Part shown: in pieces, positions 41,794-50,232 of the stretch
Layout: every line of letters begins with the position of its first letter
How positions within the stretch are numbered: the first letter of the stretch is position 1
Source: Clostridia bacterium
GTDB lineage: Bacteria; Bacillota; Clostridia; Christensenellales; Aristaeellaceae
DNA length: 64,000 nt
Reading direction: 5' to 3'
NCBI GenBank assembly: GCA_017550035.1
Contig: JAFYLS010000092.1
Span: 1-64,000, forward strand
The notes under the pieces: model-generated
Database searches by the model: none
Told to the model about the DNA's origin: nothing
The model's input: the letters and a program-made list of their open reading frames with translations, nothing else
Made by a program: the position numbers and the translations under genes

Positions 41794-42885
41794 TCAAATG
41801 TTCTGGAAGGGGGCGTCGTGGAACAGGTGCCCATGGAAAATATCCCAGCACAGGAAAACCTTGTCCCCGGTTTCCCACTTGCGGTGTCCGCCGAAGGTTT
41901 CGGCGCGGCGGCTCACGGGCACAATGTCGCCGCTGGGCAGCGTAACCTGCAGCGTTTCTTCGCCGAAAGCATGCTGTATACCCGTTATTTCGCCGCACAG
42001 GTTCTGCCCGAAGGGCTGGGGAGACTTGAAGGCATGCAGCCGATCGGCGCGGATCATGAAGATCATATCATCTTCCACATCCGTGTCTTCGGGACACAGG
42101 CAATCCAGTGTCATACCCTTTACATCCAGCGCACATTTTTTGTGCACAGGGGCATCAGCTTCCTTTTCGGCGGGGTCTTTTTTGCTCTTTTTATCCTTCT
42201 GAACGCCGCTTACCGTGCCGCGGAGCACAGCGCAGTCGCCAAACCGGGCCATGATTTGGGGTGCGGCAGGGTGATCCATCAATTCTTCCGGCGTACCCAG
42301 CTGCAGGATGCGTCCGTCGTGCAGAAAGGCAATGCGGTCTGCGGTATACAGCGCATCGCTCACATTCCGGGCGGTGTAGATCACCGTCATGCCGTTTTCC
42401 AGCATCAGGGTTTTCAGCGCAAAGTGCATATCGCGCATCATGCAGGGCATATCCAGCAGCAGCACGCCCGGACGGGTGGCTACGGCGCAGGCGGCGCTCA
42501 GCAGTTCCTTTTCGCCGTGGGACAGGTTTTCGCAGCGGGTGAAGCGGAAATCTTCCAGACGGAACACCGTCAGCAGTCTGTCCAGCCGGGACTGAGTCAG
42601 CGCTTTATCCGTACCCCGGATTTTCAGCGCGCGGAGCAGGTTTTCCTCCGTGGTCAGGCGGGGGGAGAGCGCTTCTTCCGTGGCCATGCGCACATAATGC
42701 AAATGGCTCTGGCCGCGGCTGGGCGCAAGGATACCTGCCAGAATACGCAGCAGCGTGGTTTTGCCGCTGCCCGTATCGCCCAGCAGGCAGATGATTTCGC
42801 TTTCTTTTCGCGGCAATGAAATATCGCGAAGCAGCATGCGCCCTTCGATGTGATGCCAGATATGTTCGCAAAGCATGCGCTGCAT
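41794..42885 (-). CDS. ABC-type ATP-binding protein with degenerate catalytic motifs
   Basis: A 363-residue MalK/PotA-like ATPase with a C-terminal TOBE-type regulatory region. Walker A is intact (LLGDTGSGKTT), but the signature is LSHGEKE, Walker B reads VLLLDMPCM with Met where the catalytic Glu should be, and the H-loop position reads TARN without His. These losses predict poor or no hydrolysis. No permease or substrate-binding gene is adjacent. It may be a regulatory or pseudo-ATPase, or a subunit of a remote transporter. Confidence 0.85.
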   Translation of the reverse strand: MQRMLCEHIWHHIEGRMLLRDISLPRKESEIICLLGDTGSGKTTLLRILAGILAPSRGQSHLHYVRMATEEALSPRLTTEENLLRALKIRGTDKALTQSRLDRLLTVFRLEDFRFTRCENLSHGEKELLSAACAVATRPGVLLLDMPCMMRDMHFALKTLMLENGMTVIYTARNVSDALYTADRIAFLHDGRILQLGTPEELMDHPAAPQIMARFGDCAVLRGTVSGVQKDKKSKKDPAEKEADAPVHKKCALDVKGMTLDCLCPEDTDVEDDMIFMIRADRLHAFKSPQPFGQNLCGEITGIQHAFGEETLQVTLPSGDIVPVSRRAETFGGHRKWETGDKVFLCWDIFHGHLFHDAPFQNI

Positions 42886-42932
42886 GGCATTCTCCCCTTA
42901 TGTATCGTTTGTTGGTAAAAAGAAAAATGGAC

Positions 42933-42963
42933 AAAAAGGGAGGGGCGTTGCCTCTCCCTTTTG
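42933..42963 (-). terminator. Terminator of the DUF1858-ferritin-like pair
   Basis: Minus strand AAAAGGGAGAGGC and GCCCCTCCCTTTT arms, then TGTCC; A/T-rich on both flanks. Confidence 0.7.
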
Positions 42964-42986
42964 ATGTGCATTGGACGGGTGCGCTT

Positions 42987-43460
42987 TTAAGCGTCCATTT
43001 CGCGAAGCCGGGTGTTGAGCGAATGCAGATGCATGCTTTCTTCCCGGGCGATCTTCATGAGCGCCTGCGCGGCGTCCGTTTCGCCGGCTTCTTCCAGCGC
43101 CTTGCCCATGGATTCATAAAAGGTCTGGGCCCCCTGTTCCTGAGAGGCGGCATAGGCAATAAGCCCCCTGGGTGAATCAAAAGCCCCAAGACGCTGGGCT
43201 TCCACCAGACCGCCGGTAAACAGAGCATCCGCCGCCTTTGCGCTGAGCAATGCCTGGTCTTCCTGAGAGGGGAAGTATTCGCCGCTGAGCTGGGTAAACC
43301 GGCGCAGATGCTCTTTTTCCTCCCGCAGGATGGCGCTGATCTGGGCGTGCATGCCTTGCTGCTGACCAAAGAGCATCAGCGCGCGTTCATACAGCCGGAT
43401 GGCGCGGCTTTCCATTTCGCGGGCGGTGAAAAAGGCTTCTTCCGCTGCACGCAGGTTCAT
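42987..43460 (-). CDS. Ferritin-like (rubrerythrin-type) diiron protein
   Basis: A 157-residue all-helical protein. Four helices carry the diiron pattern: E in AREMESRAIRLYERAL, EEKEH (ExxH) in LREEKEHLRRF, E in SQEQGAQTFYESM, and EESMH (ExxH) in AREESMHLHSL. There is no rubredoxin domain at the C-terminus. It likely handles oxygen or peroxide stress or stores iron. The start is one base after the DUF1858 stop, an operon with a redox-disulfide protein. Confidence 0.8.
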   Translation of the reverse strand: MNLRAAEEAFFTAREMESRAIRLYERALMLFGQQQGMHAQISAILREEKEHLRRFTQLSGEYFPSQEDQALLSAKAADALFTGGLVEAQRLGAFDSPRGLIAYAASQEQGAQTFYESMGKALEEAGETDAAQALMKIAREESMHLHSLNTRLREMDA

Positions 43461-43461
43461 C

Positions 43462-43671
43462 TTACTTCTGCTCCGCCAGGAAAGCGTTCAGCTGATGCAC
43501 CAGTTCATCCACGTTGGCGCCGTGGGCGGCACAGGCGTCTTCCAGGGATTCGGCGGTGGCATGGGGGCAGCCCAGGCAGTGCATGCCGAACTCCATCAGG
43601 ATGCGGGCGGTGCCGCGATGAATATTGAGTACCTGGCCGATGGCCATGTCCTTGGTGATGGTCAGTTCCAT
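43462..43671 (-). CDS. DUF1858 putative redox-disulfide protein
   Basis: A 69-residue DUF1858 protein with the family core ILMEFGMHCLGCPHATAESL (CxxC) and TITKDMAIGQVL. These domains are also found fused to hybrid-cluster proteins and are thought to be redox switches. The ATG at 43671 has GGAGG nine bases upstream; the TTG at 43677 is too close. Its partner is the diiron protein downstream. Confidence 0.85.
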   Translation of the reverse strand: MELTITKDMAIGQVLNIHRGTARILMEFGMHCLGCPHATAESLEDACAAHGANVDELVHQLNAFLAEQK

Positions 43672-43780
43672 GATCAATTACCTCCGGTATTGCGATGATA
43701 GGCAAACGGATATAAAACCCGTACCTTCACATGATAAAACGGTTTTGGGTGGTTGTCAATAGTGTTTGCCGGTGAAAGGC

Positions 43781-44713
43781 TTACTCTTCCCGGTCAAAAT
43801 TCAGCGTGCGTCCTACCACGTACAGGGGGCGTCCGCGCACGTCATCGTAAATGCGGCCGATGTATTCGCCGGCAATGCCCACGCAGATCAGCACGTTACC
43901 TGCCAGCAGCATCAGCAGCGCAGCAAGCCACCACGAGCCGCCGTGCACGCCAAAGAGCAGGCACACAATCAGCACAAAGGCAAGGAAGCAGGCGGCAAAA
44001 ACCCAGCCAAGGCCGCACAGCCAGGCCGCTTTCAGCGGGGTGACGGAGAAACTGAACACGCCGTCGGCAGCCAGCTTCAGCATTTTCTTCAACGGATAGT
44101 GGGTCTCGCCGGCGAAGCGCTTGTCCCGGTCATAGAGGAAGGCTTCCTGCTTGAAGCCGGCCCAGGCAAACATGCCGCGCAGGAAACGGGCATGCTCGGG
44201 CATGGAACGAATCACGTCCGCCACCTGCTTGTCCACCAGGCGGAAATCGCCGGTATCCCGGGGCACCATGCCCTTGGTGAGCTTGTTGAGGCTCTTGTAG
44301 TAAACGCTGGCGGTGAATTTCTTAAAGAAGGTTTCGCCGTCCCGCTTTTTGCGCTTGCCGTACACTACCTGCGCGCCATCCTTCCAGCGCTTGGCCATTT
44401 CGGGGATCACTTCCGGGGGATCCTGCAAATCGGCGTCGATGATGACGATGGCGTCGCCGGATGCGTAGTCGAGACCTGCACTGACGGCGATCTGGTGACC
44501 GCCGTTGCGGGCAAACATGACGGCTTTGGCGTTCCTGTCTTCACGGCAGATGTCTTCCAGAATTTCACCGGTTTTGTCCCGGGAACCGTCGTTCACGTAG
44601 ATCAGTTCGTAGCTTTCGCCCATGTCCTGCATCACCTTGGTCATGCGGCGATGAGTTTCGCGGAGTACTTCCTGCTCGTTGTAGCAGGGGATGATGATGG
44701 AATATACCGGCAT
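43781..44713 (-). CDS. GT2 membrane glycosyltransferase (GtrB/DPM1-like)
   Basis: A 310-residue enzyme. The N-terminal GT-A domain has SIIIPCYNEQEVL, YVNDGSRDKTGE, the DxD-type IIDADLQDPPE, and ARNGGHQIAVSAG; two C-terminal membrane helices (AAWLCGLGWVFAACFLAFVL, AALLMLLAGNVLICVGIAG) follow. Homologues transfer a sugar to undecaprenyl phosphate. Start ATG at 44713 with GGAGG upstream. The gene stands alone between repeats. Confidence 0.9.
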   Translation of the reverse strand: MPVYSIIIPCYNEQEVLRETHRRMTKVMQDMGESYELIYVNDGSRDKTGEILEDICREDRNAKAVMFARNGGHQIAVSAGLDYASGDAIVIIDADLQDPPEVIPEMAKRWKDGAQVVYGKRKKRDGETFFKKFTASVYYKSLNKLTKGMVPRDTGDFRLVDKQVADVIRSMPEHARFLRGMFAWAGFKQEAFLYDRDKRFAGETHYPLKKMLKLAADGVFSFSVTPLKAAWLCGLGWVFAACFLAFVLIVCLLFGVHGGSWWLAALLMLLAGNVLICVGIAGEYIGRIYDDVRGRPLYVVGRTLNFDREE

Positions 44714-44729
44714 TTTGCAACCTCCTTTT

Positions 44730-44805
44730 GCAGGGGGATGATCCCCCTGCACCCCGCCATGTTGGTCATGGTTGGGTGCAATTGTTGGCATTTTCCCAAT
44801 GCTGC
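44730..44805 (+). repeat. Family A element, single-hairpin copy A5
   Basis: Hairpin GCAGGGGGAT/ATCCCCCTGC (44730-44750), then ACCCCGCCATGTTGG (44751-44765) and TTTTCCCAATGCTGC (44791-44805). It has only one hairpin and lies upstream of the GT2 start. Confidence 0.65.
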
Positions 44806-44821
44806 GAAGTGGATGGGTCAT

Positions 44822-45003
44822 GGCGGCATTGGGAAGCGATCTGTGCAGAATGGAATGAACAAAGTCCAATGTTACAGGGTCAAGGGTACTCGGTTCTTTT
44901 GCAGCATTGGGAAACTGCTGTTCAGAATGGAATGAATAAAGTCCAATACTGTGAGGTCCAGGAGGCTCAGCCTCCTGGTGGGTGTTTGAGGGTGAAACCC
45001 TCA
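44822..45003 (-). repeat. Family A double-hairpin element, copy A6, with duplicated tail
   Basis: Minus strand, right after the TGA of the NYN gene: hairpin TGAGGGT/ACCCTCA (45003-44987), spacer AACACCCAC, hairpin CCAGGAGGCT/AGCCTCCTGG (44978-44958), then AGTATTGGACTTTATTCATT and TTTCCCAATGCTGC (to 44901). The tail is then repeated with a period of about 79 bases (ACATTGGACTTTGTTCATTC … CTTCCCAATGCCGCC, to 44822). Confidence 0.7.
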
Positions 45004-45993
45004 TCAAAGCATGCGGATGAGCATGTTTTTCTGTTCGTCCATTTCCAAAGCCAGGGCCTTATCCTTTTCCAGTTGCTTGAGCACGTCGGAAAAACGCTTG
45101 AAGCCAATGGCTTTTTCACTGAATTCGGGATAGGCGGCGGTAATGTCCGCCTTGAGGATGGAGGGGTTCACGCGCTGGAAGCCGTCATCCTTGTAATGGC
45201 GCAATTGTTCGGTAAAAATCTGCGCCCAGTTATCCCGGTTGATTTCGACCTGTTTGGCGGTGCTTTCTTCGGCTACCAGCGAAACCAGCACGTTGAAATT
45301 ATCGTTCTTGATGCGGATGGTGCCGAACTTCTGGCTCATTTTGGTGAGCAGTTTTCCGAAGGTGGCGCAGCCATGGCTCTTTTCGTTGAAATCAGGCCGC
45401 AGACGGAGCAGTACGCCCTTGAGCTCGCTGGCGTACATTTCGTCCTCGTCCTGCTCGCCCAGAATGTCTTCCAGCAGCTTGTTCAGCGCGGCATCGTCCA
45501 GCGGTTCGTCCTTATTGGCTGCATTGCGCTTGCCCCGCTGCTTGCGGTTGGATGCGTTCACCGTTTCCAGAAACTGGAATTCGTTGCAGGCGTTGATGAA
45601 AATGGAGGAGGCTACTTCGCTGCGGGAAATGCCCAGCACGAATTTGCCCATGCTCTTCAAGCGGCCTACCAAAGGCGTGTAATCGCTGTCGCCGGATACG
45701 ATGCAGAAGGAATCGATCAGCGGGTTGGTATACGCCACTTCCAGCGCATCCAATACCAGCAGAATATCCGCATTGTTTTTCTGCGCCACGCCGTGACGCA
45801 GGGAGGGGACCACGGTAAAGGTGTTGCTGAGCAGAATTTCCTTCAAATCGGAAAAATGGTCGGTGTAGCCGTACACCTTGCCAAGCAATATATCGCCGCG
45901 GATTTTTACTTTTTCCAGAATGTTCAGCAGCGTGGCGGCCTTGGCGCCGCAGTTTTCCAAATCCACAAACAAAGCAAAACGGGATGTGCTCAC
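45004..45993 (-). CDS. NYN-domain protein with OST-HTH/LOTUS C-terminus
   Basis: A 329-residue protein. The N-terminal NYN (DUF88/LabA-type, PIN-fold) domain has acidic residues in FALFVDLENCG, KNNADILLV, and IVSGDSDYTPLVGRL, as in RNA-processing nucleases. From about residue 195 there are one or two OST-HTH/LOTUS-like units, thought to bind RNA, ending at the alanine-rich tail …MDEQKNMLIRML. Start GTG at 45993 follows AAAGGAAC. Its target RNA is unknown. Confidence 0.85.
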   Translation of the reverse strand: MSTSRFALFVDLENCGAKAATLLNILEKVKIRGDILLGKVYGYTDHFSDLKEILLSNTFTVVPSLRHGVAQKNNADILLVLDALEVAYTNPLIDSFCIVSGDSDYTPLVGRLKSMGKFVLGISRSEVASSIFINACNEFQFLETVNASNRKQRGKRNAANKDEPLDDAALNKLLEDILGEQDEDEMYASELKGVLLRLRPDFNEKSHGCATFGKLLTKMSQKFGTIRIKNDNFNVLVSLVAEESTAKQVEINRDNWAQIFTEQLRHYKDDGFQRVNPSILKADITAAYPEFSEKAIGFKRFSDVLKQLEKDKALALEMDEQKNMLIRML

Positions 45994-46131
45994 AATAAAA
46001 GTTCCTTTCGGGCAAATAAAATGAAAAAATGAAAACAACAAGGGGAAAGGCGCCCATCCCCTTCCGCGCGTATGCATCGGACAGGCGAAAAGGCGCCCTT
46101 TCGTACTATTTGAATGGATAAAACAAAGGGG

Positions 46132-46896
46132 TTACTGCTGTTCGCTGCCGATGATGGACATGGTGCTGCGGATATGATCAAACACATTCTTGTAGCTGGA
46201 ATTGAACCAGCCGGGGGCACGGTATTCCATGGTCAGCAGCAGATTGTTGTCCATCAGCGCCATCTGCACGCGGCCGCGCACGATGGTGCCGTCCAGCAGC
46301 ACGCCGCGGTAGTCGGAGTAGAAGCCGTCCTTACCCAGCATCTTGCGGGCGGTGGGGTCGGTGGTGGACCAATCGCTAAAGTTGTACTGGCCCAGCAGCG
46401 CCAGTTCGTTCTGAATGTCGTTCTTCACGTTGTCCAGCTTATGATCGCTGCTGACGCTGGCCAGCTTCAGCGTGATGGTGGCGTTTACGTTGTCCAGCGT
46501 GTTGGGATCGGTAAAGATCACGGTGCCGGATACGCTGTCGTCCCGGACAAAATTGCCCGGAATTTCAAACTGGATGCCCAGCTGTTCCACCTGCGTTTTC
46601 ACATAGGTGAAGGTCAGTTCGGGGCGGGGGGTAGGCGTAGGCATGTCTACCGGATCCAGAGGCACGGGGGACGCGCCGGCGTACTGGCTGACTTCCTGAG
46701 GCACGAAAATGGGAGCATCGGTATGTTCGGGCGCATCCGTGGGCAGCAGCGTGGGCACTGCGTCCAGCGCGCTCTTCTGGGTGGGTTCGGTGGTGGGGAA
46801 AGTCTGATCCTTGCCGCCTGCGCAGCCGCAGAGCGCCAGTGCCAGCGCCAGAAGCAGCACCGTCAAAAGCACCTTTTTCATAGAAATCTGTTTCAT
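46132..46896 (-). CDS. Lipoprotein of unknown function
   Basis: A 254-residue lipoprotein with the lipobox LALCGC (Cys about 25). A low-complexity linker (TTEPTQKSALDAVPTLLP; PTPTPRPE) precedes a folded domain of about 150 residues (FEIPGNFVRDDSVSGTVIF … NLLLTMEYRAPGWFNSSYKN). ATG at 46896 with AAGGAGGT eight bases upstream. I do not recognise the C-terminal domain; it resembles surface-exposed beta-rich domains. Confidence 0.75.
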   Translation of the reverse strand: MKQISMKKVLLTVLLLALALALCGCAGGKDQTFPTTEPTQKSALDAVPTLLPTDAPEHTDAPIFVPQEVSQYAGASPVPLDPVDMPTPTPRPELTFTYVKTQVEQLGIQFEIPGNFVRDDSVSGTVIFTDPNTLDNVNATITLKLASVSSDHKLDNVKNDIQNELALLGQYNFSDWSTTDPTARKMLGKDGFYSDYRGVLLDGTIVRGRVQMALMDNNLLLTMEYRAPGWFNSSYKNVFDHIRSTMSIIGSEQQ

Positions 46897-46967
46897 ACAG
46901 GGAACCTCCTTAACCGGCATCTGTTCATAGAACGAATAACCGGGCAAATCCTATGCAGGTTAACCAT

Positions 46968-46996
46968 ATTGTAACAATTATGAAGCACTTCGTCAA
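46968..46996 (-). promoter_or_regulatory. Promoter of the lipoprotein gene
   Basis: Minus strand TTGACG (46996-46991), 17-base spacer, TACAAT (46973-46968). Confidence 0.7.
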
Positions 46997-47004
46997 GGAC
47001 AAAC

Positions 47005-48018
47005 TTACAGCAGTCCGTCGTAGGCCTTCTGCGCATCGATGCCGAAAGCAGCATCCCCGTTTTCTTCGGATGCGGCAGGATAGTTGGGGTGATACACCCG
47101 GCGGTCCAGCGACCAGATTTTTTCGGAGAAGGCGCCGGCGGGCGTACGCTTGACCACCGCTTCCATTTCGTTCATCTTGGCGTCCATGTCGTCGATCATG
47201 TGCAGCATTTCCGCTTCGGGGAACATGGGCGGCTTGGGAGAGCCGAATTCGGGCACGGCATGATGGCTGATGACCATATGGGAAAGCAGCACCACGCATT
47301 CGTCTCCCGCAACGCCTGCATTCTGGGCAGCCGTGCGCACCTGCGCCACGCCGTCCACCAGATGGCCAAGCAGAATGCCGTCCCGGGTGTAGTCCGTCAC
47401 ATTGCCTGCATCGTCCGATACCATTTCGATGGTCTTGCTCAGGTCATGGGCAATGACGCCGGCGCAGAGCAGATCCCCGTTCAGGAAGGGGTAAAGGGGC
47501 AAAAGCGCTTTGGCGGCGCGGAGCATGCTGGTGGTGTGGTGCAACAGACCGCTGCGCTCTGCGTGGTGCAGACGCTGTGCTGCGGGGAAATAGAGCAGCT
47601 TATCGCCCGTCATGCGAATCAGTTCCCGCATCAGTTTTTTGAGCGGTTCCCACTGCATGTTTTCAATGGTATCCTGAATTTCCTTCAGCATTTTTTCGGG
47701 CTTTTCGGGTGCACAGGGCATCAGCAGGGAAAGGTCCGCATCGTCATCATCCTGCTTATCCCGCATGCGCTCCACACGCATCTGCAGCCGGCCGTTGTAT
47801 TCCTGAATGGTGCAGCGCACTTTTACCACGCTGCCCACCTTGGGCGGATTGACAGAGCCGTCCCACATTTTGGCGTTCAAATCGCCGGATTTGTCGCACA
47901 GCGTCATATCCAGATACTTGCTGCCGTTGGAGGAGGTGCGCTGTTCGGCCATGCGCACCAGAAGAAAACCTTCAAAGCGCATGTCCTTCTGCAGGGAGGA
48001 AACAGGAAGCTGATTCAT
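47005..48018 (-). CDS. yhaM: 3'-5' exoribonuclease YhaM-like HD-domain protein
   Basis: A 337-residue protein matching YhaM: an N-terminal OB fold (SKYLDMTLCDKSGDLNAKMWD), then an HD phosphohydrolase domain with AERSGLLHHTTSML, the HD in GVIAHDLSKTIE, and LLSHMVISHH. YhaM degrades RNA 3'-to-5'. Start ATG at 48018. Upstream in the same direction comes dnaB with a 344-base hairpin-rich gap. Confidence 0.88.
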   Translation of the reverse strand: MNQLPVSSLQKDMRFEGFLLVRMAEQRTSSNGSKYLDMTLCDKSGDLNAKMWDGSVNPPKVGSVVKVRCTIQEYNGRLQMRVERMRDKQDDDDADLSLLMPCAPEKPEKMLKEIQDTIENMQWEPLKKLMRELIRMTGDKLLYFPAAQRLHHAERSGLLHHTTSMLRAAKALLPLYPFLNGDLLCAGVIAHDLSKTIEMVSDDAGNVTDYTRDGILLGHLVDGVAQVRTAAQNAGVAGDECVVLLSHMVISHHAVPEFGSPKPPMFPEAEMLHMIDDMDAKMNEMEAVVKRTPAGAFSEKIWSLDRRVYHPNYPAASEENGDAAFGIDAQKAYDGLL

Positions 48019-48059
48019 GGAATGTAAGTACCTTTCTGACAGTAATATTGAAAAAATAA

Positions 48060-48362
48060 CAAACAGATCGTGTGACGGAGAGCCTCTTTTCACACGAGCA
48101 GGTCTACATAAAAATCCGCAGCGGCGGCATGTACGCCGCGAGGAGAAATTTTCAGGAGGCGAGCTTGTCCCGCTGGATGAAAATTTCATTCCTTTCAGAT
48201 TTTGCGGCCGTGGCGATGCCACAGCAAAATCTGCAAAAAGCGAACGAAAGCCCGCTTTCGTTCGGAGGCGCTTAAGCGCCATGGTTCCACGGAAGCAGCA
48301 GGCCGCGGGACGGCGCCGGATGGCGGTCAATGCGGTCGAAATGGGGGCCGGGCACTGCCCGG
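48060..48362 (-). repeat. Chain of six to seven hairpins between dnaB and yhaM
   Basis: Read on the minus strand from the dnaB stop: CCGGGC-agt-GCCCGG (48362-48348, B type, then CCCATTTCGACC), GGCGCTTAAGCGCC (about 48280-48267), CGAACGAAAGC/GCTTTCGTTCG (about 48264-48241), AGATTTTGC…GCAAAATCT with inner GTGGC/GCCAC (about 48234-48198), GAAATTTTC/GAAAATTTC (about 48188-48146), GCGGCG/CGCCGC (about 48141-48121), and CGTGTG/CACACG (about 48099-48070). No gene is convincing here. Confidence 0.6.
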
Positions 48363-49718
48363 TTAGTCTTGTACCAAGCCGCCGCCTGCCAGGTTGTCAA
48401 ACAGCGTGTATTCGCCCAGCCACGCCACCTTGATGGTGCCCAGAGGGCCGTTACGCTGCTTGGCCACGATGACTTCGGCCACGTTCTTTTCTTCGATGGT
48501 GTCATCGTAGTAGGCTTCGCGGTGCAGGAACATACAAACGTCGGCGTCCTGCTCAATAGAACCGGAGTCGCGAAGGTCGCTCAGCATGGGTTTTTTTACG
48601 GCACGCTGCACGTTGGCACGGGAAAGCTGAGCCAGCGCGATGAGCGGAACCTTCAGCTCCAGCGCAATGGCCTTCAGGTTACGGGAAATTTCGCTGACTT
48701 CCAGCTGACGGTTTTCCACCTTGCCGTCGGCCGCCATCAGCTGCATGTAGTCGATGACGATCAGGTCAAGGCCCTTGTCCATCATCAACCGGCGGCAGCG
48801 GGAACGGACCTGGGAAGGGGTCAGACCGGCGGTATCGTCAATGTACACATGGCTGGCGGACAGGGGGCCAAGGCTTCGCGCCAGTTTCACCCAGTCTTCA
48901 TCGCGCAGCGTACCCTGACGCACGGACTGCATGTTGACCCTGGCATCGCCGCAGAGCATACGCAGTGCGATCTGCTCGCGGGGCATTTCCAGCGAAAACA
49001 CGGCAATGCGCTTCTTTTTCAGCGCCGCGTGGGTGGCCACGTTGATGGCGAAGCTGGTTTTACCCATGGACGGGCGTGCGCCGATCAAGATCAGTTCGCC
49101 GCCGTGAAGGCCGGTGAGCAGATTGTCCAGATCGTAAAAGCCGGTGGGCACGCCGCTGACGCCGCCCTTGAGCTTGGCATATTCTTCGATCTGGGCGAAG
49201 GTGTTGAGCAGCACCTCGCTGATGGGCTTGAGCGTATCCGCGCCCGTGCGGCGCATGGCAATATCAAAAATCTTTTTTTCGGCCTGGTTGAGAATGACGG
49301 GCAGGTCTTCCTCCTGTGCAAAGGACATTTTTTCAATGTCCCTTCCCGCTTCAATCAGGTGACGCAAAGTGCTCTTTTCCTGCACGATGCGGATGTAGTA
49401 GCGCACGTTGGCGGTGGAAGGTACAAACTGGATCAGGTCGATCAGGTATTCCACGCCGCCAATGCCCGTCAGGCTGCCTTTTTTGCTCAGCTCCGCATCC
49501 ATGGTGACCAGGTCCACCGCCATGCTCACACGGTTCAATTCCAGCGCGGCGTTGAAAATGGTCTGATGGGCAGGGGTAAAAAAGTCCTCGGGCTTGAGGT
49601 TTTCGGCCGCTGCCATCATGGCGGAAGAATCCTGCATGATGGCGCCCAGGACACTGCGTTCGGCATCCAGATTATGGGGCATCTGCGTGCGCTGCAGCAT
49701 GTAAGCGCTTTCGCTCAT
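48363..49718 (-). CDS. dnaB: Replicative DNA helicase
   Basis: A 451-residue DnaB/DnaC-type hexameric helicase. An N-terminal helical domain (MPHNLDAERSVLGAIMQD) precedes a RecA-like motor with Walker A GARPSMGKT, Walker B LDLIVIDYMQLM, and ALAQLSR. It unwinds DNA at the replication fork. It follows rplI by 53 bases, the classic Firmicute rplI-dnaB pair. Its TAA is the first part of a family B hairpin element. Confidence 0.97.
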   Translation of the reverse strand: MSESAYMLQRTQMPHNLDAERSVLGAIMQDSSAMMAAAENLKPEDFFTPAHQTIFNAALELNRVSMAVDLVTMDAELSKKGSLTGIGGVEYLIDLIQFVPSTANVRYYIRIVQEKSTLRHLIEAGRDIEKMSFAQEEDLPVILNQAEKKIFDIAMRRTGADTLKPISEVLLNTFAQIEEYAKLKGGVSGVPTGFYDLDNLLTGLHGGELILIGARPSMGKTSFAINVATHAALKKKRIAVFSLEMPREQIALRMLCGDARVNMQSVRQGTLRDEDWVKLARSLGPLSASHVYIDDTAGLTPSQVRSRCRRLMMDKGLDLIVIDYMQLMAADGKVENRQLEVSEISRNLKAIALELKVPLIALAQLSRANVQRAVKKPMLSDLRDSGSIEQDADVCMFLHREAYYDDTIEEKNVAEVIVAKQRNGPLGTIKVAWLGEYTLFDNLAGGGLVQD

Positions 49719-49771
49719 TTACTATCACTTTCTTTCCGTCTTTTGAAAAGGGGAAATGGACCGGCGCAGCG

Positions 49772-50218
49772 TTATTCGCAGGTCACCACGATTTTCATCT
49801 TGGCGGAAATTTCGGGGTACAGCTTTACCACGCACTCGTATTCGCCGGTGGCGCGGATGGTTTCAGAAAGGTCGATCTTTTTCTTGTCCACAGTCACGCC
49901 GTGCTGCTTTTCCAGAGCGGCAGCCACTTCAGCGGCGGTGATGGAGCCGTACAGACGGCCCTGAGAGCCGCCCTTGCCCACCACGGAAATTACCTTGCCG
50001 CGCAGGGATGCGGCCTTCTTGTCCGCTTCCTGACGGCGTTCCATTTCGCGCTGGCGTTCGGCGGCGCGCTTGCGTTCAATTTCCTTGGCAGCGCCGGCGG
50101 TGGCTTCCACAGCCAGCTTCTTGGGGAAGAGGAAGTTGCGGGCGTAGCCGTCGGATACGTTGTGGATTTCGTCCTTTTTGCCCATTCCTTTTACGTCGGC
50201 AAGCAGAATCACTTTCAT
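49772..50218 (-). CDS. rplI: 50S ribosomal protein L9
   Basis: A 148-residue L9, full length. The N-terminal rRNA-binding domain [21 protein letters not shown]…[10 protein letters not shown] is nearly consensus; a long helix joins the C-terminal domain (…[20 protein letters not shown]). ATG at 50218 with AAGGAGG upstream. Within the DUF2232-rplI-dnaB run. Confidence 0.97.
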   Translation of the reverse strand: MKVILLADVKGMGKKDEIHNVSDGYARNFLFPKKLAVEATAGAAKEIERKRAAERQREMERRQEADKKAASLRGKVISVVGKGGSQGRLYGSITAAEVAAALEKQHGVTVDKKKIDLSETIRATGEYECVVKLYPEISAKMKIVVTCE

Positions 50219-50232
50219 TGTATATATCCTCC

